Positions 25,128 through 32,760 of a stretch of 64,000 bases of DNA are shown here, piece by piece. The position numbers and the translations under genes were made by a program. The stretch lies in contig CAZUJF010000011.1 of assembly GCA_964619955.1 (NCBI GenBank), positions 1 through 64,000 on the forward strand. Direction: 5' to 3'. This DNA is from JACQFK01 sp964619955. Its GTDB lineage: Bacteria > Planctomycetota > MHYJ01 > JACPRB01. Numbering within the stretch: the stretch's first letter is position 1; every line of letters begins with the position of its first letter. The notes below the pieces were generated by a model. That model did not search any database, had not been told where the DNA came from, and worked only from the letters and a program-made list of their open reading frames with translations.

Positions 25128-26193
25128 CGATCACATACCGGAGGATGTCCCGGCCCGCCCGGGGTCGCGCGGCCGCGGCGCACGCCCGGCTCATCATATC
25201 AAGACGGGAGGGGTCTTCGAGGAGCTCGAGGACCTTGTAGTCCAGCACGTCGGGCGTGCGCGCCTTGACGGCGCAGCCGCGCTCCAGGAGGAAGTCGGTG
25301 TTGGCCTCCTCCTGTCCCGGGATCGGGGAACAGAGGACCATCGGCAGGCGCCGGGCGAGGCACTCGGAGACGGTGAGCCCGCCGGCCTTGGTGATGATGA
25401 GGTCGCTGGCGGCCATGAGCTCGTGCACGTTGTCGACGAACCCCAGGATGCGCGCGCGGCCCGCCGCGGCTTTTTCGAGTCGTTTTCGGAGGGGTTCGTT
25501 GCGGCCGGCGACGACGACGAGGTCGGCGGGCACCGGAAGCGCGAGCAGGCGGTCGAGGAGTTCGTCCATGTTGCCCAGGCCGAGCCCGCCTCCCATGAAG
25601 AGGAGCCGGGGGCGCGCGGCGGGCGTGCGCGGGGTTTCGTCCGAGAACGCGGGGTGGATGGGGATGCCGGTCACGCGGATGCGTTCCGCGGGGATGCCCA
25701 GGCGGCTGAGCTGGACCTTGACCTCGAGGGAGGCGACGAAGTAACCGGCGGCCCGGGGCTGGACCCAGAGGGGGTGCGCGTCGAAATCCGTGATGGCGAC
25801 GTAGACGGGGACCTTGACGCGTTTGGCGAGCAGCACCGAGGCGGGGAGGAAGTGGGTGCAGACGACGGCGTCGGGCCGGAACTCCCCGACATGGGCGGCG
25901 AGTTTCCGGTACGTGAGGCGGTCGTGCAGTTCGACGACCTTCCGGAGCTGTTTCTCGGCGGAGCCGCGGCCGGCCTCCTTGTAGAGCAGGCCCCAGAGGG
26001 CGGGCGAGCGGGTCGCGATCCAGGCGAAGCTTTCGGCGTAGAGCCGGGCGAAGGCGGCGTTGGTGTAGGTCAGCGAGTCGACCCAGGCGCTCTGGAGCCC
26101 CGGGCAGTACAGGCGGGCGCTTTCATGGAGGGCCTCGGCGGCCCGGTTGTGTCCCGCGCCGGCGCCGGCGGAAAGCAGGAGGAGGCGGTTCAT
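25105..26193 (-). CDS. MurG/MGDG-synthase-type glycolipid glycosyltransferase (GT28)
   Basis: 362 aa. The N-terminus LLLLSAGAGAGHNRAAEAL is the acceptor-site loop of the monogalactosyldiacylglycerol synthase/UgtP group. HDRLTYRK, DAVVCTHFLPA and YVAITDFDAHPLWV follow. The C-terminal donor domain has FMGGGLGLGN, GFVDNVHELMAASDLIITKAGGLTVSECLARRLPMV and PIPGQEEAN. It should add a hexose from a nucleotide sugar to diacylglycerol at the membrane. It is the first gene of a two-gene operon with the NtrC-type regulator. The start is well defined, with GGGAAGG upstream. Confidence 0.87.
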   Translation of the reverse strand: MNRLLLLSAGAGAGHNRAAEALHESARLYCPGLQSAWVDSLTYTNAAFARLYAESFAWIATRSPALWGLLYKEAGRGSAEKQLRKVVELHDRLTYRKLAAHVGEFRPDAVVCTHFLPASVLLAKRVKVPVYVAITDFDAHPLWVQPRAAGYFVASLEVKVQLSRLGIPAERIRVTGIPIHPAFSDETPRTPAARPRLLFMGGGLGLGNMDELLDRLLALPVPADLVVVAGRNEPLRKRLEKAAAGRARILGFVDNVHELMAASDLIITKAGGLTVSECLARRLPMVLCSPIPGQEEANTDFLLERGCAVKARTPDVLDYKVLELLEDPSRLDMMSRACAAAARPRAGRDILRYVIDENPPRG

Positions 26194-26229
26194 CGGCCTT
26201 CCCGTTGTATCACGCCGGAACCGGGGGCG

Positions 26230-26538
26230 CTACCGGGAAGCGAGGGAGCGGACGGTCTTCTCCAGGGCGTCCATGGCGCGGGCGAGGGAGCGGTCGGAGA
26301 GCCAGTACTCGACCTTCCGTCCCGCCCGGCGCACGCCGCTGGAGGCGAAGCTCACGGCGCCGGCGATCTTGAGATGTTTGAGCTGGTTGACCACCGCCGT
26401 AGCCGAGACCCCCAGTAGGCGGGCCAGTTCCATCGGCCGCCGGCGCCGTCCGTCGAGGAGGCGGACGATACGGTACGCCAGAGGATTCCCGAGGATCCTG
26501 CAAAACTGGGACGTCCGGCGGCTCGACGACTCTTCCAT
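26230..26538 (-). CDS. ArsR-family winged-helix repressor
   Basis: 102 aa. FCRILGNPLAYRIVRLLDG is the first helix, ELARLLGVSATAVVNQLKHLKIAGAVSF is the helix-turn-helix, and GRKVEYWLSD is the wing. No cysteine cluster for metal sensing is visible; there is only one Cys (C13), so the inducer is unclear. A perfect 16-base palindrome with an extra half-site lies about 130 bases upstream and is a good candidate operator for autoregulation. Confidence 0.82.
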   Translation of the reverse strand: MEESSSRRTSQFCRILGNPLAYRIVRLLDGRRRRPMELARLLGVSATAVVNQLKHLKIAGAVSFASSGVRRAGRKVEYWLSDRSLARAMDALEKTVRSLASR

Positions 26539-26658
26539 GAACGCTTCTTCACCTTCGACATCACCAACGACTCCGCCCCTCTCCCCAAGGCCATGTCCGC
26601 TCTCCTCGACGGCGCCCGCAACTGCCCGCCTCCCTCTGCCCGATGCCTTCGTTACTAA

Positions 26659-26682
26659 CTTACGCGCTTACGCATGCGTAAG
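26659..26682. promoter_or_regulatory. Palindromic operator with three CTTACGC half-sites
   Basis: CTTACGCATGCGTAAG at 26667-26682 is a perfect 16-base palindrome. A third copy of CTTACGC at 26659-26665 stands one base to its left in direct orientation. It sits in the 196-base gap between the NAD(P)HX epimerase gene and the ArsR-type gene. The surrounding 26640-26730 is clearly more AT-rich than the rest of the window. Binding by the ArsR protein is inferred. Confidence 0.6.
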
Positions 26683-26734
26683 TTTGTTGATTCGTAGTTT
26701 ATCGAAAACACGCGGGACGTCAAGGGAATTCGGA

Positions 26735-27388
26735 TCAGGGTTTGAGGAGGTCGGCCGGGATGCCGATATCGGCGACGAAGAGCTCGCCGACGGGACGCTT
26801 CGCGAAGGGCTTCTGGAAGCCGGCCTTGGGGAGGGTGAACGTGACGGTGGCCGAGGCCTCCACCACCGCCCCCAGCGGACGGCCCGTGTCGCAGTCCAGG
26901 CCGGACGGGATGTCCACGGCCACCACCGGGAACCAGCGGCGGTCCAGCGCGTTCATCTCGCGGATCAGCTCCAGTTCGCGCCCCTGCACCGGACGGGAGA
27001 GGCCCGTGCCGAAGATCGCGTCCACCAGCACCGCCATGGGACGGCGCTTGAAGCGGCCCACGAAGTCCACCAGGTCCCGCGCACGCTCCCAGTTCCGGCC
27101 CGTCGGCGTCTCCACGTCGTAGTCCCGCCGCGTCGCCAGCACCTCCACCTCGTAGCCGCGCTCCGAAAGCAGCCGCGCCGTCACGAAGCCGTCCCCTCCG
27201 TTGCTGCCGGGACCGCACACGACCACCACGGGCGAACTCGGCGAGGCCCGCTCCGCCACCAGGTCCGCCACCGCCCGGCCGGCGTTCTCCATCAGGACGT
27301 CCTCGCTGAGCCCCCGCTCCTCGATCGCGCGCCGCTCGATCTCCCGGATCTCCGCGCGGGTCACGTGACGCAGCCCCTCATCGCTCAT
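26735..27388 (-). CDS. nnrE: NAD(P)H-hydrate epimerase
   Basis: 217 aa. It interconverts the R and S forms of hydrated NAD(P)H for repair. Signature parts are the N-terminal VTRAEIREIERRAIEERGL, VLMENAGRAVA, VVCGPGSNGGDGFVTAR, VDAIFGTGLSRPV and VDIPSGLDCDTGRP. Only the epimerase (YjeF N-terminal) domain is present; the dehydratase domain often fused to it is absent and must be encoded elsewhere. The start overlaps the stop of the HEAT lipoprotein gene (ATGA). Confidence 0.9.
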   Translation of the reverse strand: MSDEGLRHVTRAEIREIERRAIEERGLSEDVLMENAGRAVADLVAERASPSSPVVVVCGPGSNGGDGFVTARLLSERGYEVEVLATRRDYDVETPTGRNWERARDLVDFVGRFKRRPMAVLVDAIFGTGLSRPVQGRELELIREMNALDRRWFPVVAVDIPSGLDCDTGRPLGAVVEASATVTFTLPKAGFQKPFAKRPVGELFVADIGIPADLLKP

Positions 27389-28539
27389 TTGCGGGTCGCT
27401 TTCCGGCGCTTGAGCCATTCCGCGTACTGGGTCCGCTGCCACTCCAGCCACAACTCCTTCCGCGCGATCCGCTCCCCCGTGATCTGCACCAGCGAGAGCA
27501 TCGCCGCCTCGATCACCTCCCGGTTGGGAACGTCGAGCGCCCGCATCAGCACCGGAATCCCCTCGATGTACCCCAGCAGGCCGATCGAGCTCACGACCAT
27601 GCGCAGGACCAGCATGTCCCGCTCGCGCCCCACGCGGTCCACCAGCGCCGCCCCCGCCCGCGCCCGCGCCGGCGTCATCCGCCCCATCGATTCCGCCGCC
27701 GCCGCCCGCACCGTCCATTCCTTCTCGTCCGCGAGCAGCTGCACCAGCACCCCCACCGAGGAGGCCTCCAGCGCCTCCCCCAGCGTGCGCGCCACGGTCC
27801 GCCGCACGTTGGGCTTCTCGTGCCGCCCCAGCTTCTCCAGATACGGCACCCCCGCGTCCCCGAAGCCGCAGATCACCAGGAGGATCTGCGTCAGATCGTC
27901 GATCTTGAAGATCGGCGTGTCCGCCGGCATGTCCTGGATCAGGCGCTCCGACAGGCCGATCGCCGTCTCCAGCGACACCGGCCCCGCCGCCACCAGATGG
28001 TAGCGCAGATGGATCCAGACCGACTGGTTCTGGCCGTTCAGCAGCATCTGCAGCAGCGTCACCGCCAGCAGCACCTTGCCGGGTTCGCCCGCGTCCACGA
28101 GCGTCTTCCGCGCCTGCTCCCACTTCTCCCGGTCGTACCCCTGCGAGTACACCGTGATCGCGTGCAGGATCTGCCCGCGCCGCGCCAGCTCCCGCCGCGC
28201 CGCGTCGTCCCCCTCCCGGAAACGCCGCACGAGGCCCGGGTCCTCGTTGAAGACGAAGAAGGGCCCCAGCTGCGTCAGCTTCTTGCGCGACTCCTCCCAG
28301 TCCGAGGGCTGCAGGCTCCCCGCCAGCAGCAGCGCGTCGATGTACTGCTTCAGGGACTGCACGAAGCGCTCGGCGAGCACCATGTCCACCGGGGCCTCCG
28401 GCGGCTTCGGCGGACGCTCCGCCGCCCCCCCGCCGGCGCAGCCCCCCGCCGACGCGATCAGCGCACCGAGAAGAAGCGGTCGGAGGAGCCGTCCGGGTCC
28501 GCCTTGACTTCGACTTTCGCTTTGCACTTGGGGCACCAT
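27385..28539 (-). CDS. HEAT-repeat lipoprotein of unknown function
   Basis: 384 aa from the ATG at 28539. The basic, hydrophobic N-terminus RLLRPLLLGALIASAGGC ends in a lipobox cysteine near residue 34. The body is helical, with HEAT-like repeats in the C-terminal half: KPNVRRTVARTLGEALEASSVGVLVQLL, EWTVRAAAAESMGRM, MLVLRMVVSSIGLLGY and REVIEAAMLSLVQI. It is likely a scaffold at the inner face of the outer membrane or periplasm. The chosen start overlaps the small CxxC gene by 82 bases; a start further upstream (28596) is possible but adds unconserved sequence. Confidence 0.7.
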   Translation of the reverse strand: MVPQVQSESRSQGGPGRLLRPLLLGALIASAGGCAGGGAAERPPKPPEAPVDMVLAERFVQSLKQYIDALLLAGSLQPSDWEESRKKLTQLGPFFVFNEDPGLVRRFREGDDAARRELARRGQILHAITVYSQGYDREKWEQARKTLVDAGEPGKVLLAVTLLQMLLNGQNQSVWIHLRYHLVAAGPVSLETAIGLSERLIQDMPADTPIFKIDDLTQILLVICGFGDAGVPYLEKLGRHEKPNVRRTVARTLGEALEASSVGVLVQLLADEKEWTVRAAAAESMGRMTPARARAGAALVDRVGRERDMLVLRMVVSSIGLLGYIEGIPVLMRALDVPNREVIEAAMLSLVQITGERIARKELWLEWQRTQYAEWLKRRKATRK

Positions 28540-28637
28540 CCGACGAAGGCCGTCCTGTTCCGGTTCAGATAGATCCGCAGATACACGCGGCAGCACTCGA
28601 AGAGCACGGAGATCCAGGGGCGCTCATACGCGGGCAT
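28458..28637 (-). CDS. Small CxxC protein, 59 aa (planctomycete-type, unknown function)
   Basis: Begins MPAYERPWISVLFECCRVYL and ends DRFFSVR before TGA. Two cysteine pairs (CC at 15-16 and CPKC at 35-38) suggest a zinc-ribbon-like fold. The RPWISV...CC.VY.RIY.NR...F.G.CPKC layout resembles a short protein family I associate with Planctomycetota genomes, though I cannot confirm this here. The ATG at 28637 lies inside the last codons of the cyclodeaminase gene (14-base overlap), so translation would be coupled. Its 3' 82 bases run under the start of the HEAT lipoprotein gene in another frame. Confidence 0.68.
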   Translation of the reverse strand: MPAYERPWISVLFECCRVYLRIYLNRNRTAFVGWCPKCKAKVEVKADPDGSSDRFFSVR

Positions 28638-29223
28638 GCACGGATTCGATCCCCGCTTCCACCCGCGCCATGAGGAGGCGGGCCTGCTCCTCGAGACGCG
28701 CCTGCTCCCGCTCCAGCCCGCCCCGGCGGACCTTGTCCGCCAGCGCCCGCGCGTTCACCGCCACGTTCTCCGCGCAGCCCGCCAGCGCCGTCGCGAGAAA
28801 GCGCGCCGCCCCCGACAGGTCGCTCGTCAGGTTCTTGTTGCAGCGCGGCGCCAGCTCCGCGAGCACTTCGAGACCGCGGATCGCCATCCCCATGCCCTTC
28901 AGCGGGACGTCGGCGGCCTCCGCCAGCGCGATCTGCAGGGCCTCCTTGCGGCGCTTCTTGTCCTCGTCCGTCCCCTTCGGAAGCGCGAGGGCCTTGTTCA
29001 CCTGCCCGTAGGCCTCCGCGTCCTGGTCCGCCAGCGGCAGGAATTCGGCCTTCAGCGCGTCGAGCGCGTGCTCCGCCTCCCCCGCGTCCGAATAGCGGGA
29101 GGCCATCACCCCCAGCGCCGCCCCGAGGGCGCCCACGACCGCCGACACGCTCCCCCCGCCCGGCGTCGGCGTCTTCGCCGCCACCTTCTCGAGGAAGTCC
29201 GCCAGCCTCATTTCGGCAAACAT
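28624..29223 (-). CDS. fchA: Formiminotetrahydrofolate cyclodeaminase / methenyl-THF cyclohydrolase family protein
   Basis: 199 aa. This all-helical family is recognised by the N-terminal TPTPGGGSVSAVVGALGAALG glycine loop, then DAEAYGQVNKALALPK and CNKNLTSDLSGAARFLATALAGCAENVAVNA. Members either deaminate formimino-THF or hydrolyse methenyl-THF, so it feeds one-carbon metabolism; which reaction applies is not clear from sequence. First gene of an operon with the CxxC protein, HEAT lipoprotein and nnrE. A -10-like TATAGT lies 8 bases before its ATG. Confidence 0.88.
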   Translation of the reverse strand: MFAEMRLADFLEKVAAKTPTPGGGSVSAVVGALGAALGVMASRYSDAGEAEHALDALKAEFLPLADQDAEAYGQVNKALALPKGTDEDKKRRKEALQIALAEAADVPLKGMGMAIRGLEVLAELAPRCNKNLTSDLSGAARFLATALAGCAENVAVNARALADKVRRGGLEREQARLEEQARLLMARVEAGIESVHARV

Positions 29224-29231
29224 GGGCCCCC

Positions 29232-29237
29232 ACTATA
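29232..29237 (-). promoter_or_regulatory. -10 box of the fchA operon, predicted leaderless
   Basis: TATAGT in mRNA sense ends 8 bases before the ATG at 29223. No clear -35 is present. It is divergent from the ABC-transporter promoter 34 bases away. Confidence 0.45.
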
Positions 29238-29270
29238 CACGCTCCCGGCGGCCCCCGTGCGGCAGAAACG

Positions 29271-29301
29271 TTGACCCTTCCCCCTCCCCCGCCGCTATCA
29301 T
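29271..29301 (+). promoter_or_regulatory. Promoter of the ABC transporter operon, predicted leaderless
   Basis: TTGACC (29271-29276) and TATCAT (29296-29301) have a long, 19-base spacer. The -10 box ends 6 bases before the GTG start at 29308. Confidence 0.45.
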
Positions 29302-29307
29302 CCTGCG

Positions 29308-30216
29308 GTGGCCGTCTTCGAAGCCCGGAGCCTGTCGAAACAGTACGGACGCGTCCGCGCCCTGCAGGACCTCACCCTGAGCGTCCCCCATGGCGCCGTC
29401 GGCCTGCTCGGCCAGAACGGCGCCGGCAAGTCCACCCTCATCAAGATCCTGCTCGGCTTCGTCTCGCCCGGCTCGGGATCGGCCTCCGTGCTGGACCTGG
29501 ACCCCGCCCGGGACGCGGTCGCGATCCGCCAGCGCGTGGGCTACATGCCCGAGGTCGAGAGCCTCCCCCTCCACCTGAGCGCCGTGGACGCCGTCTATCT
29601 CGCCGCCCGCCTCACCGGACTCCCCCACGTCGACGCGCTGCAGCGCACCCATCGCGTGCTCAACTACGTCGGCCTCATGGAGGAGCGCTACCGCCGCCTC
29701 GGCACCTATTCCACCGGCATGAAGCAGAAGGCGAAACTCGCCCAGGCCATCGTCCACCACCCCCGCCTCCTCCTGCTCGACGAACCCACCACCGGACTCG
29801 ACCCCCGCGCCCGGGACGAGATGCTCGCCCTCATCCGCGACCTCTCGCGCAAACAGGGCATCGACGTGATCCTGTCCACCCACATCCTGCCCGACGTCGA
29901 GAGCGTCTGCGGCCACGCGGTCATCCTCCATCAGGGCCGCCTCGTCCGGCAGGGGCCGCTCGCGGAGCTCCTCGGCGCCCGCGGCCAGGACTACCTGGTC
30001 CGCGTCAAAGGCGACCACGACCGCTTCCTCGCCTCGCTCCGCGGACGCGGGCTCGAGGGCCGGCCCGGAGCCGAGCCCGGCGCGTTCGGGATCCGGCTCG
30101 TCGCGGGGACCAAGCCCGTGATCGAGGCGGCCGCCGAAAGCGGCGTCCAGCTCCGCGCGCTGGCCCCCGCGCACCGCAGCCTCGAGGAGGTCTTCCTGGG
30201 GCTCGTGCAGGGATAA
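29308..30216 (+). CDS. ABC transporter ATP-binding protein (ABC-2 type), first pair
   Basis: 302 aa. Walker A is GQNGAGKST, the signature region reads YSTGMKQKAKLAQAIVHHP, and Walker B is LLLLDEPTTGLDPRARDE, with the switch His in LSTHILPDVE. The extra 85-residue C-terminal domain is typical of the drug/polysaccharide-exporter and NosF group. The GTG start at 29308 lies directly after the -10 box. The permease for it follows 2 bases after its stop. The cargo is unknown. Confidence 0.88.
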   Translation: MAVFEARSLSKQYGRVRALQDLTLSVPHGAVGLLGQNGAGKSTLIKILLGFVSPGSGSASVLDLDPARDAVAIRQRVGYMPEVESLPLHLSAVDAVYLAARLTGLPHVDALQRTHRVLNYVGLMEERYRRLGTYSTGMKQKAKLAQAIVHHPRLLLLDEPTTGLDPRARDEMLALIRDLSRKQGIDVILSTHILPDVESVCGHAVILHQGRLVRQGPLAELLGARGQDYLVRVKGDHDRFLASLRGRGLEGRPGAEPGAFGIRLVAGTKPVIEAAAESGVQLRALAPAHRSLEEVFLGLVQG

Positions 30217-30218
30217 GC

Positions 30219-31076
30219 ATGGCCATTCACGACCTGTCCTACACCCCCTGGAGCGGGACCTACACGCCGCGCTGGCGCCGCATCGCCGCGATCGTGCGCC
30301 TGGAGCTCGGGCTTCCCTTCAAGAACCTCTGGATCCTGCTCGTCGTGCTCTTCTCGTTCATGCTCGTGGGAAGCCTGCTGCTCATCCTCTTCTTCGCCGC
30401 CTCCTCGCAGATCCTGCCGCCCTTCGCCGCTGGCAACCGCATCTACCGCGAGCGCTTCTACAACAACCCGATGCTCCTCACGATCCTCATGGCGCTCTCC
30501 GCGACCGTCGGCGCTCCGCTCATCTCGCGGGACCTGCGCCACCGCTCGCTGCTGCTCTACTTCTCCCGCGCCATCACCCGGGCGGACTATCTCCTCGGCA
30601 AGTTCCTCGCCCTCGTCCTCTTCCTGCTGATCGTGACGCTGGGACCCGGCCTCATGCTCTGGGCCGGGCAGGCGGGCATGACCAACGAAAAGATCCCCTT
30701 CCTGCAGCGGGTCGGCGACCTCGGCGCGATCACCGTGCACTCCCTCATCCTCGCCGTCCCCATGGCCGCCGTCGTCGTGGCGTGCTCCTCGCTCACCAAA
30801 CGCTCCTACCTCGCCGCCATCTTCTGGTCCGGGATCTATTTCTGCAGCCTCTCGTTCAGCGAGCTGCTCCCCCGCCTGCTCAAGAAGGACTGGCCGAAAC
30901 TGATTTCCTGGCAGAACCTCACGGCCCAGCTGGGCGACTTCTGCTATCCGGGGCCCGGTCTGAACCGTCCTCTGGACTGCGGCTGGCTCCCGCCGTTCGC
31001 TATTCTCGGCGGGCTCACGGTGCTGTCGCTCGCGATCGCCTACCGCCGCCTCCGTAACGTGGAGGCCGAGGAATGA
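30219..31076 (+). CDS. ABC-2-type permease, first pair
   Basis: 285 aa with six predicted membrane helices: about 35-60, 85-103, 126-150, 172-191, 198-215 and 256-275. The stretch GAPLISRDLRHRSLLLYFSRAITRADYLLGK is the cytoplasmic coupling helix region of ABC-2 permeases. It should form a homo- or heterodimer driven by the ATPase encoded just upstream. Its stop overlaps the ATG of the next ATPase gene (ATGA at 31073), so both transporter pairs belong to one operon. Confidence 0.82.
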   Translation: MAIHDLSYTPWSGTYTPRWRRIAAIVRLELGLPFKNLWILLVVLFSFMLVGSLLLILFFAASSQILPPFAAGNRIYRERFYNNPMLLTILMALSATVGAPLISRDLRHRSLLLYFSRAITRADYLLGKFLALVLFLLIVTLGPGLMLWAGQAGMTNEKIPFLQRVGDLGAITVHSLILAVPMAAVVVACSSLTKRSYLAAIFWSGIYFCSLSFSELLPRLLKKDWPKLISWQNLTAQLGDFCYPGPGLNRPLDCGWLPPFAILGGLTVLSLAIAYRRLRNVEAEE

Positions 31077-31981
31077 TCGTGCAGGCGGAGCGCCTCAACC
31101 ACTGGTACGGGCGCGTCATCGCGCTCAACGACGTCAGCCTCTCCGTCCCCGCGGGCATCACCGGCCTGCTCGGCCCCAACGGCGCGGGCAAGACCTCGCT
31201 GCTCCGCATCCTCGTCGGCCTCATGCGCGAATCGTCCGGGTCCCTCACCGTCCTCGGCGAACGGCCGTGGAACAATCCGCGCCTCGCGGTGAGGATGGGC
31301 TATTGCCCGGAGCACGACGGCTTCTTCGAGGGGCTGCCGGGGCGGGACTTCGTCGAGGCCCTCGCCCGGATCCGCGGCGTCCGGGATCCGCGGGCGGCGA
31401 CGGCCCGGGCGCTGGACCGCGTCCGCCTCACGGAATTCGCGGACCGCAAGATCGTCACGTACAGCCGCGGCATGCGCCAGCGGCTCAAGATCGCCCAGGC
31501 GCTCGTGCACGGGCCGGAGCTGCTCGTGCTCGACGAGCCGCTCAGCGGCTGCGACCCCGTGGTGCGCCAGGAGCTCATCGGGCTCGTCCGCCAGCTGGCG
31601 TCCGAGGGCGCGAGCGTGATCGTGTCGAGCCACGTCCTGCACGAGATCGAGCAGCTCACCCGGCGCATCGTGCTGGTCCACCGGGGTCGCCTCGTCGCCG
31701 AGGGCGACGTCCACGAGATCCGCGCCCTCATCGACCGCCATCCGCACGCGGTGGATCTGCGCACGCCGCAGCCCCGGCCGCTCGCCGCCGCGCTTGCGAA
31801 GGAGCCGGACATCATCGCGGTCGAAATCGGCGAGGCCTCGGTGCGGGTGCGCACGCCCCGGCCGGATGCGTTCTATGCGCGGCTCCCGGCGCTCGCGCTC
31901 GAGGCGGGCGTCGAGATCGAGGAGATCGGGTCCCCGGACGACTCGCTGGAGGCGGTCTTCCGGTACCTGACCGAGGCATGA
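31073..31981 (+). CDS. ABC transporter ATP-binding protein (ABC-2 type), second pair
   Basis: 302 aa, the same length and plan as the product of 29308-30216. Walker A is GPNGAGKTS, the signature is YSRGMRQRLKIAQALVHGP and Walker B is LLVLDEPLSGCDPVVRQE. The switch His is in VSSHVLHEIE, followed by a C-terminal regulatory domain. LSGCDP in place of the usual TNGLDP is a minor variation. It is translationally coupled to the permease genes on both sides (4-base overlaps). The four genes may form one heteromeric exporter or two related ones. Confidence 0.88.
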   Translation: MIVQAERLNHWYGRVIALNDVSLSVPAGITGLLGPNGAGKTSLLRILVGLMRESSGSLTVLGERPWNNPRLAVRMGYCPEHDGFFEGLPGRDFVEALARIRGVRDPRAATARALDRVRLTEFADRKIVTYSRGMRQRLKIAQALVHGPELLVLDEPLSGCDPVVRQELIGLVRQLASEGASVIVSSHVLHEIEQLTRRIVLVHRGRLVAEGDVHEIRALIDRHPHAVDLRTPQPRPLAAALAKEPDIIAVEIGEASVRVRTPRPDAFYARLPALALEAGVEIEEIGSPDDSLEAVFRYLTEA

Positions 31982-32760
31982 GGCTGCGCGCCGCGATCGG
32001 GCTGGCCCGGCTGACGGGACGGACGCTGCTCTCGGGACGGCGCCTCTGGGCGGCGCTGTTCCTGCTCGGCCTCCCCCCGCTGCTGGCGGCCCTGCTGGCG
32101 GCGTTCGGGAAGAACGCGGAGCCCGGGGAGGTCTTCCGCGGCGTCGTCTTCCAGCTCACGCTCTGGGCGGTGATCGACCTGCTCGCCGTCGTTTTCGGCC
32201 TTGCCCTCACTTCGGGCGAGATCGAGGAGGGCACGGCGGGCTACCTGTACCTGGGGGCCGTGCCGCGGGCCGCCGCCGTGCTCGTGCAGGCGCTGGTCGC
32301 CGTGCTGATCCTCAGCGGCCTCTTGATGCTCAGCCTCGCGCTCACCGCTCTGGCGTCGGGCCTGCCGCCCGGCTCTTTGCGCCACGTCCTCTCCTGCACG
32401 CTGGTGGGCGCGGCCGGGCTGCTGGTGGTGCTGGCCTGGACGATGACCTGCGGGCTGGCCTTCCGCTCCCCGGGCGCCGCGCTCGCGGGGGCGCTCTTCC
32501 CGGTCTTCTTCTGGGAGCTGCTCGTCACCTGGTGGCCGATGAAGTTCGCCGCGTGGACGGTCACGAACAACCTGCGGGCGCTGCTGCTGCCGCTGATCTT
32601 CGACGGCAAACGCGGCCCGCTCTACCGCTACGTGCGCAATTTCAAGCTGCCCGCCTACGACGAGGCGGCGCTGTATCTGTCCGTGCTCGCCGCGGTCTTC
32701 CTGGCGGCGGCGATGATCGCGGCCGAGCACCGGTCGATCGAGGGCAGGGAGGCCCGTTAG
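31978..32760 (+). CDS. ABC-2-type permease, second pair
   Basis: 260 aa with six predicted helices (about 22-42, 52-75, 97-122, 136-156, 162-180 and 232-250). SGEIEEGTAGYLYLGAVPRAAAVLVQAL is the coupling region. It is distinct in sequence from the first permease, so the two are unlikely to be recent duplicates. It overlaps its ATPase gene by 4 bases. Its stop overlaps the convergent aldo/keto reductase gene by 4 bases, leaving no terminator. Confidence 0.8.
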   Translation: MRLRAAIGLARLTGRTLLSGRRLWAALFLLGLPPLLAALLAAFGKNAEPGEVFRGVVFQLTLWAVIDLLAVVFGLALTSGEIEEGTAGYLYLGAVPRAAAVLVQALVAVLILSGLLMLSLALTALASGLPPGSLRHVLSCTLVGAAGLLVVLAWTMTCGLAFRSPGAALAGALFPVFFWELLVTWWPMKFAAWTVTNNLRALLLPLIFDGKRGPLYRYVRNFKLPAYDEAALYLSVLAAVFLAAAMIAAEHRSIEGREAR

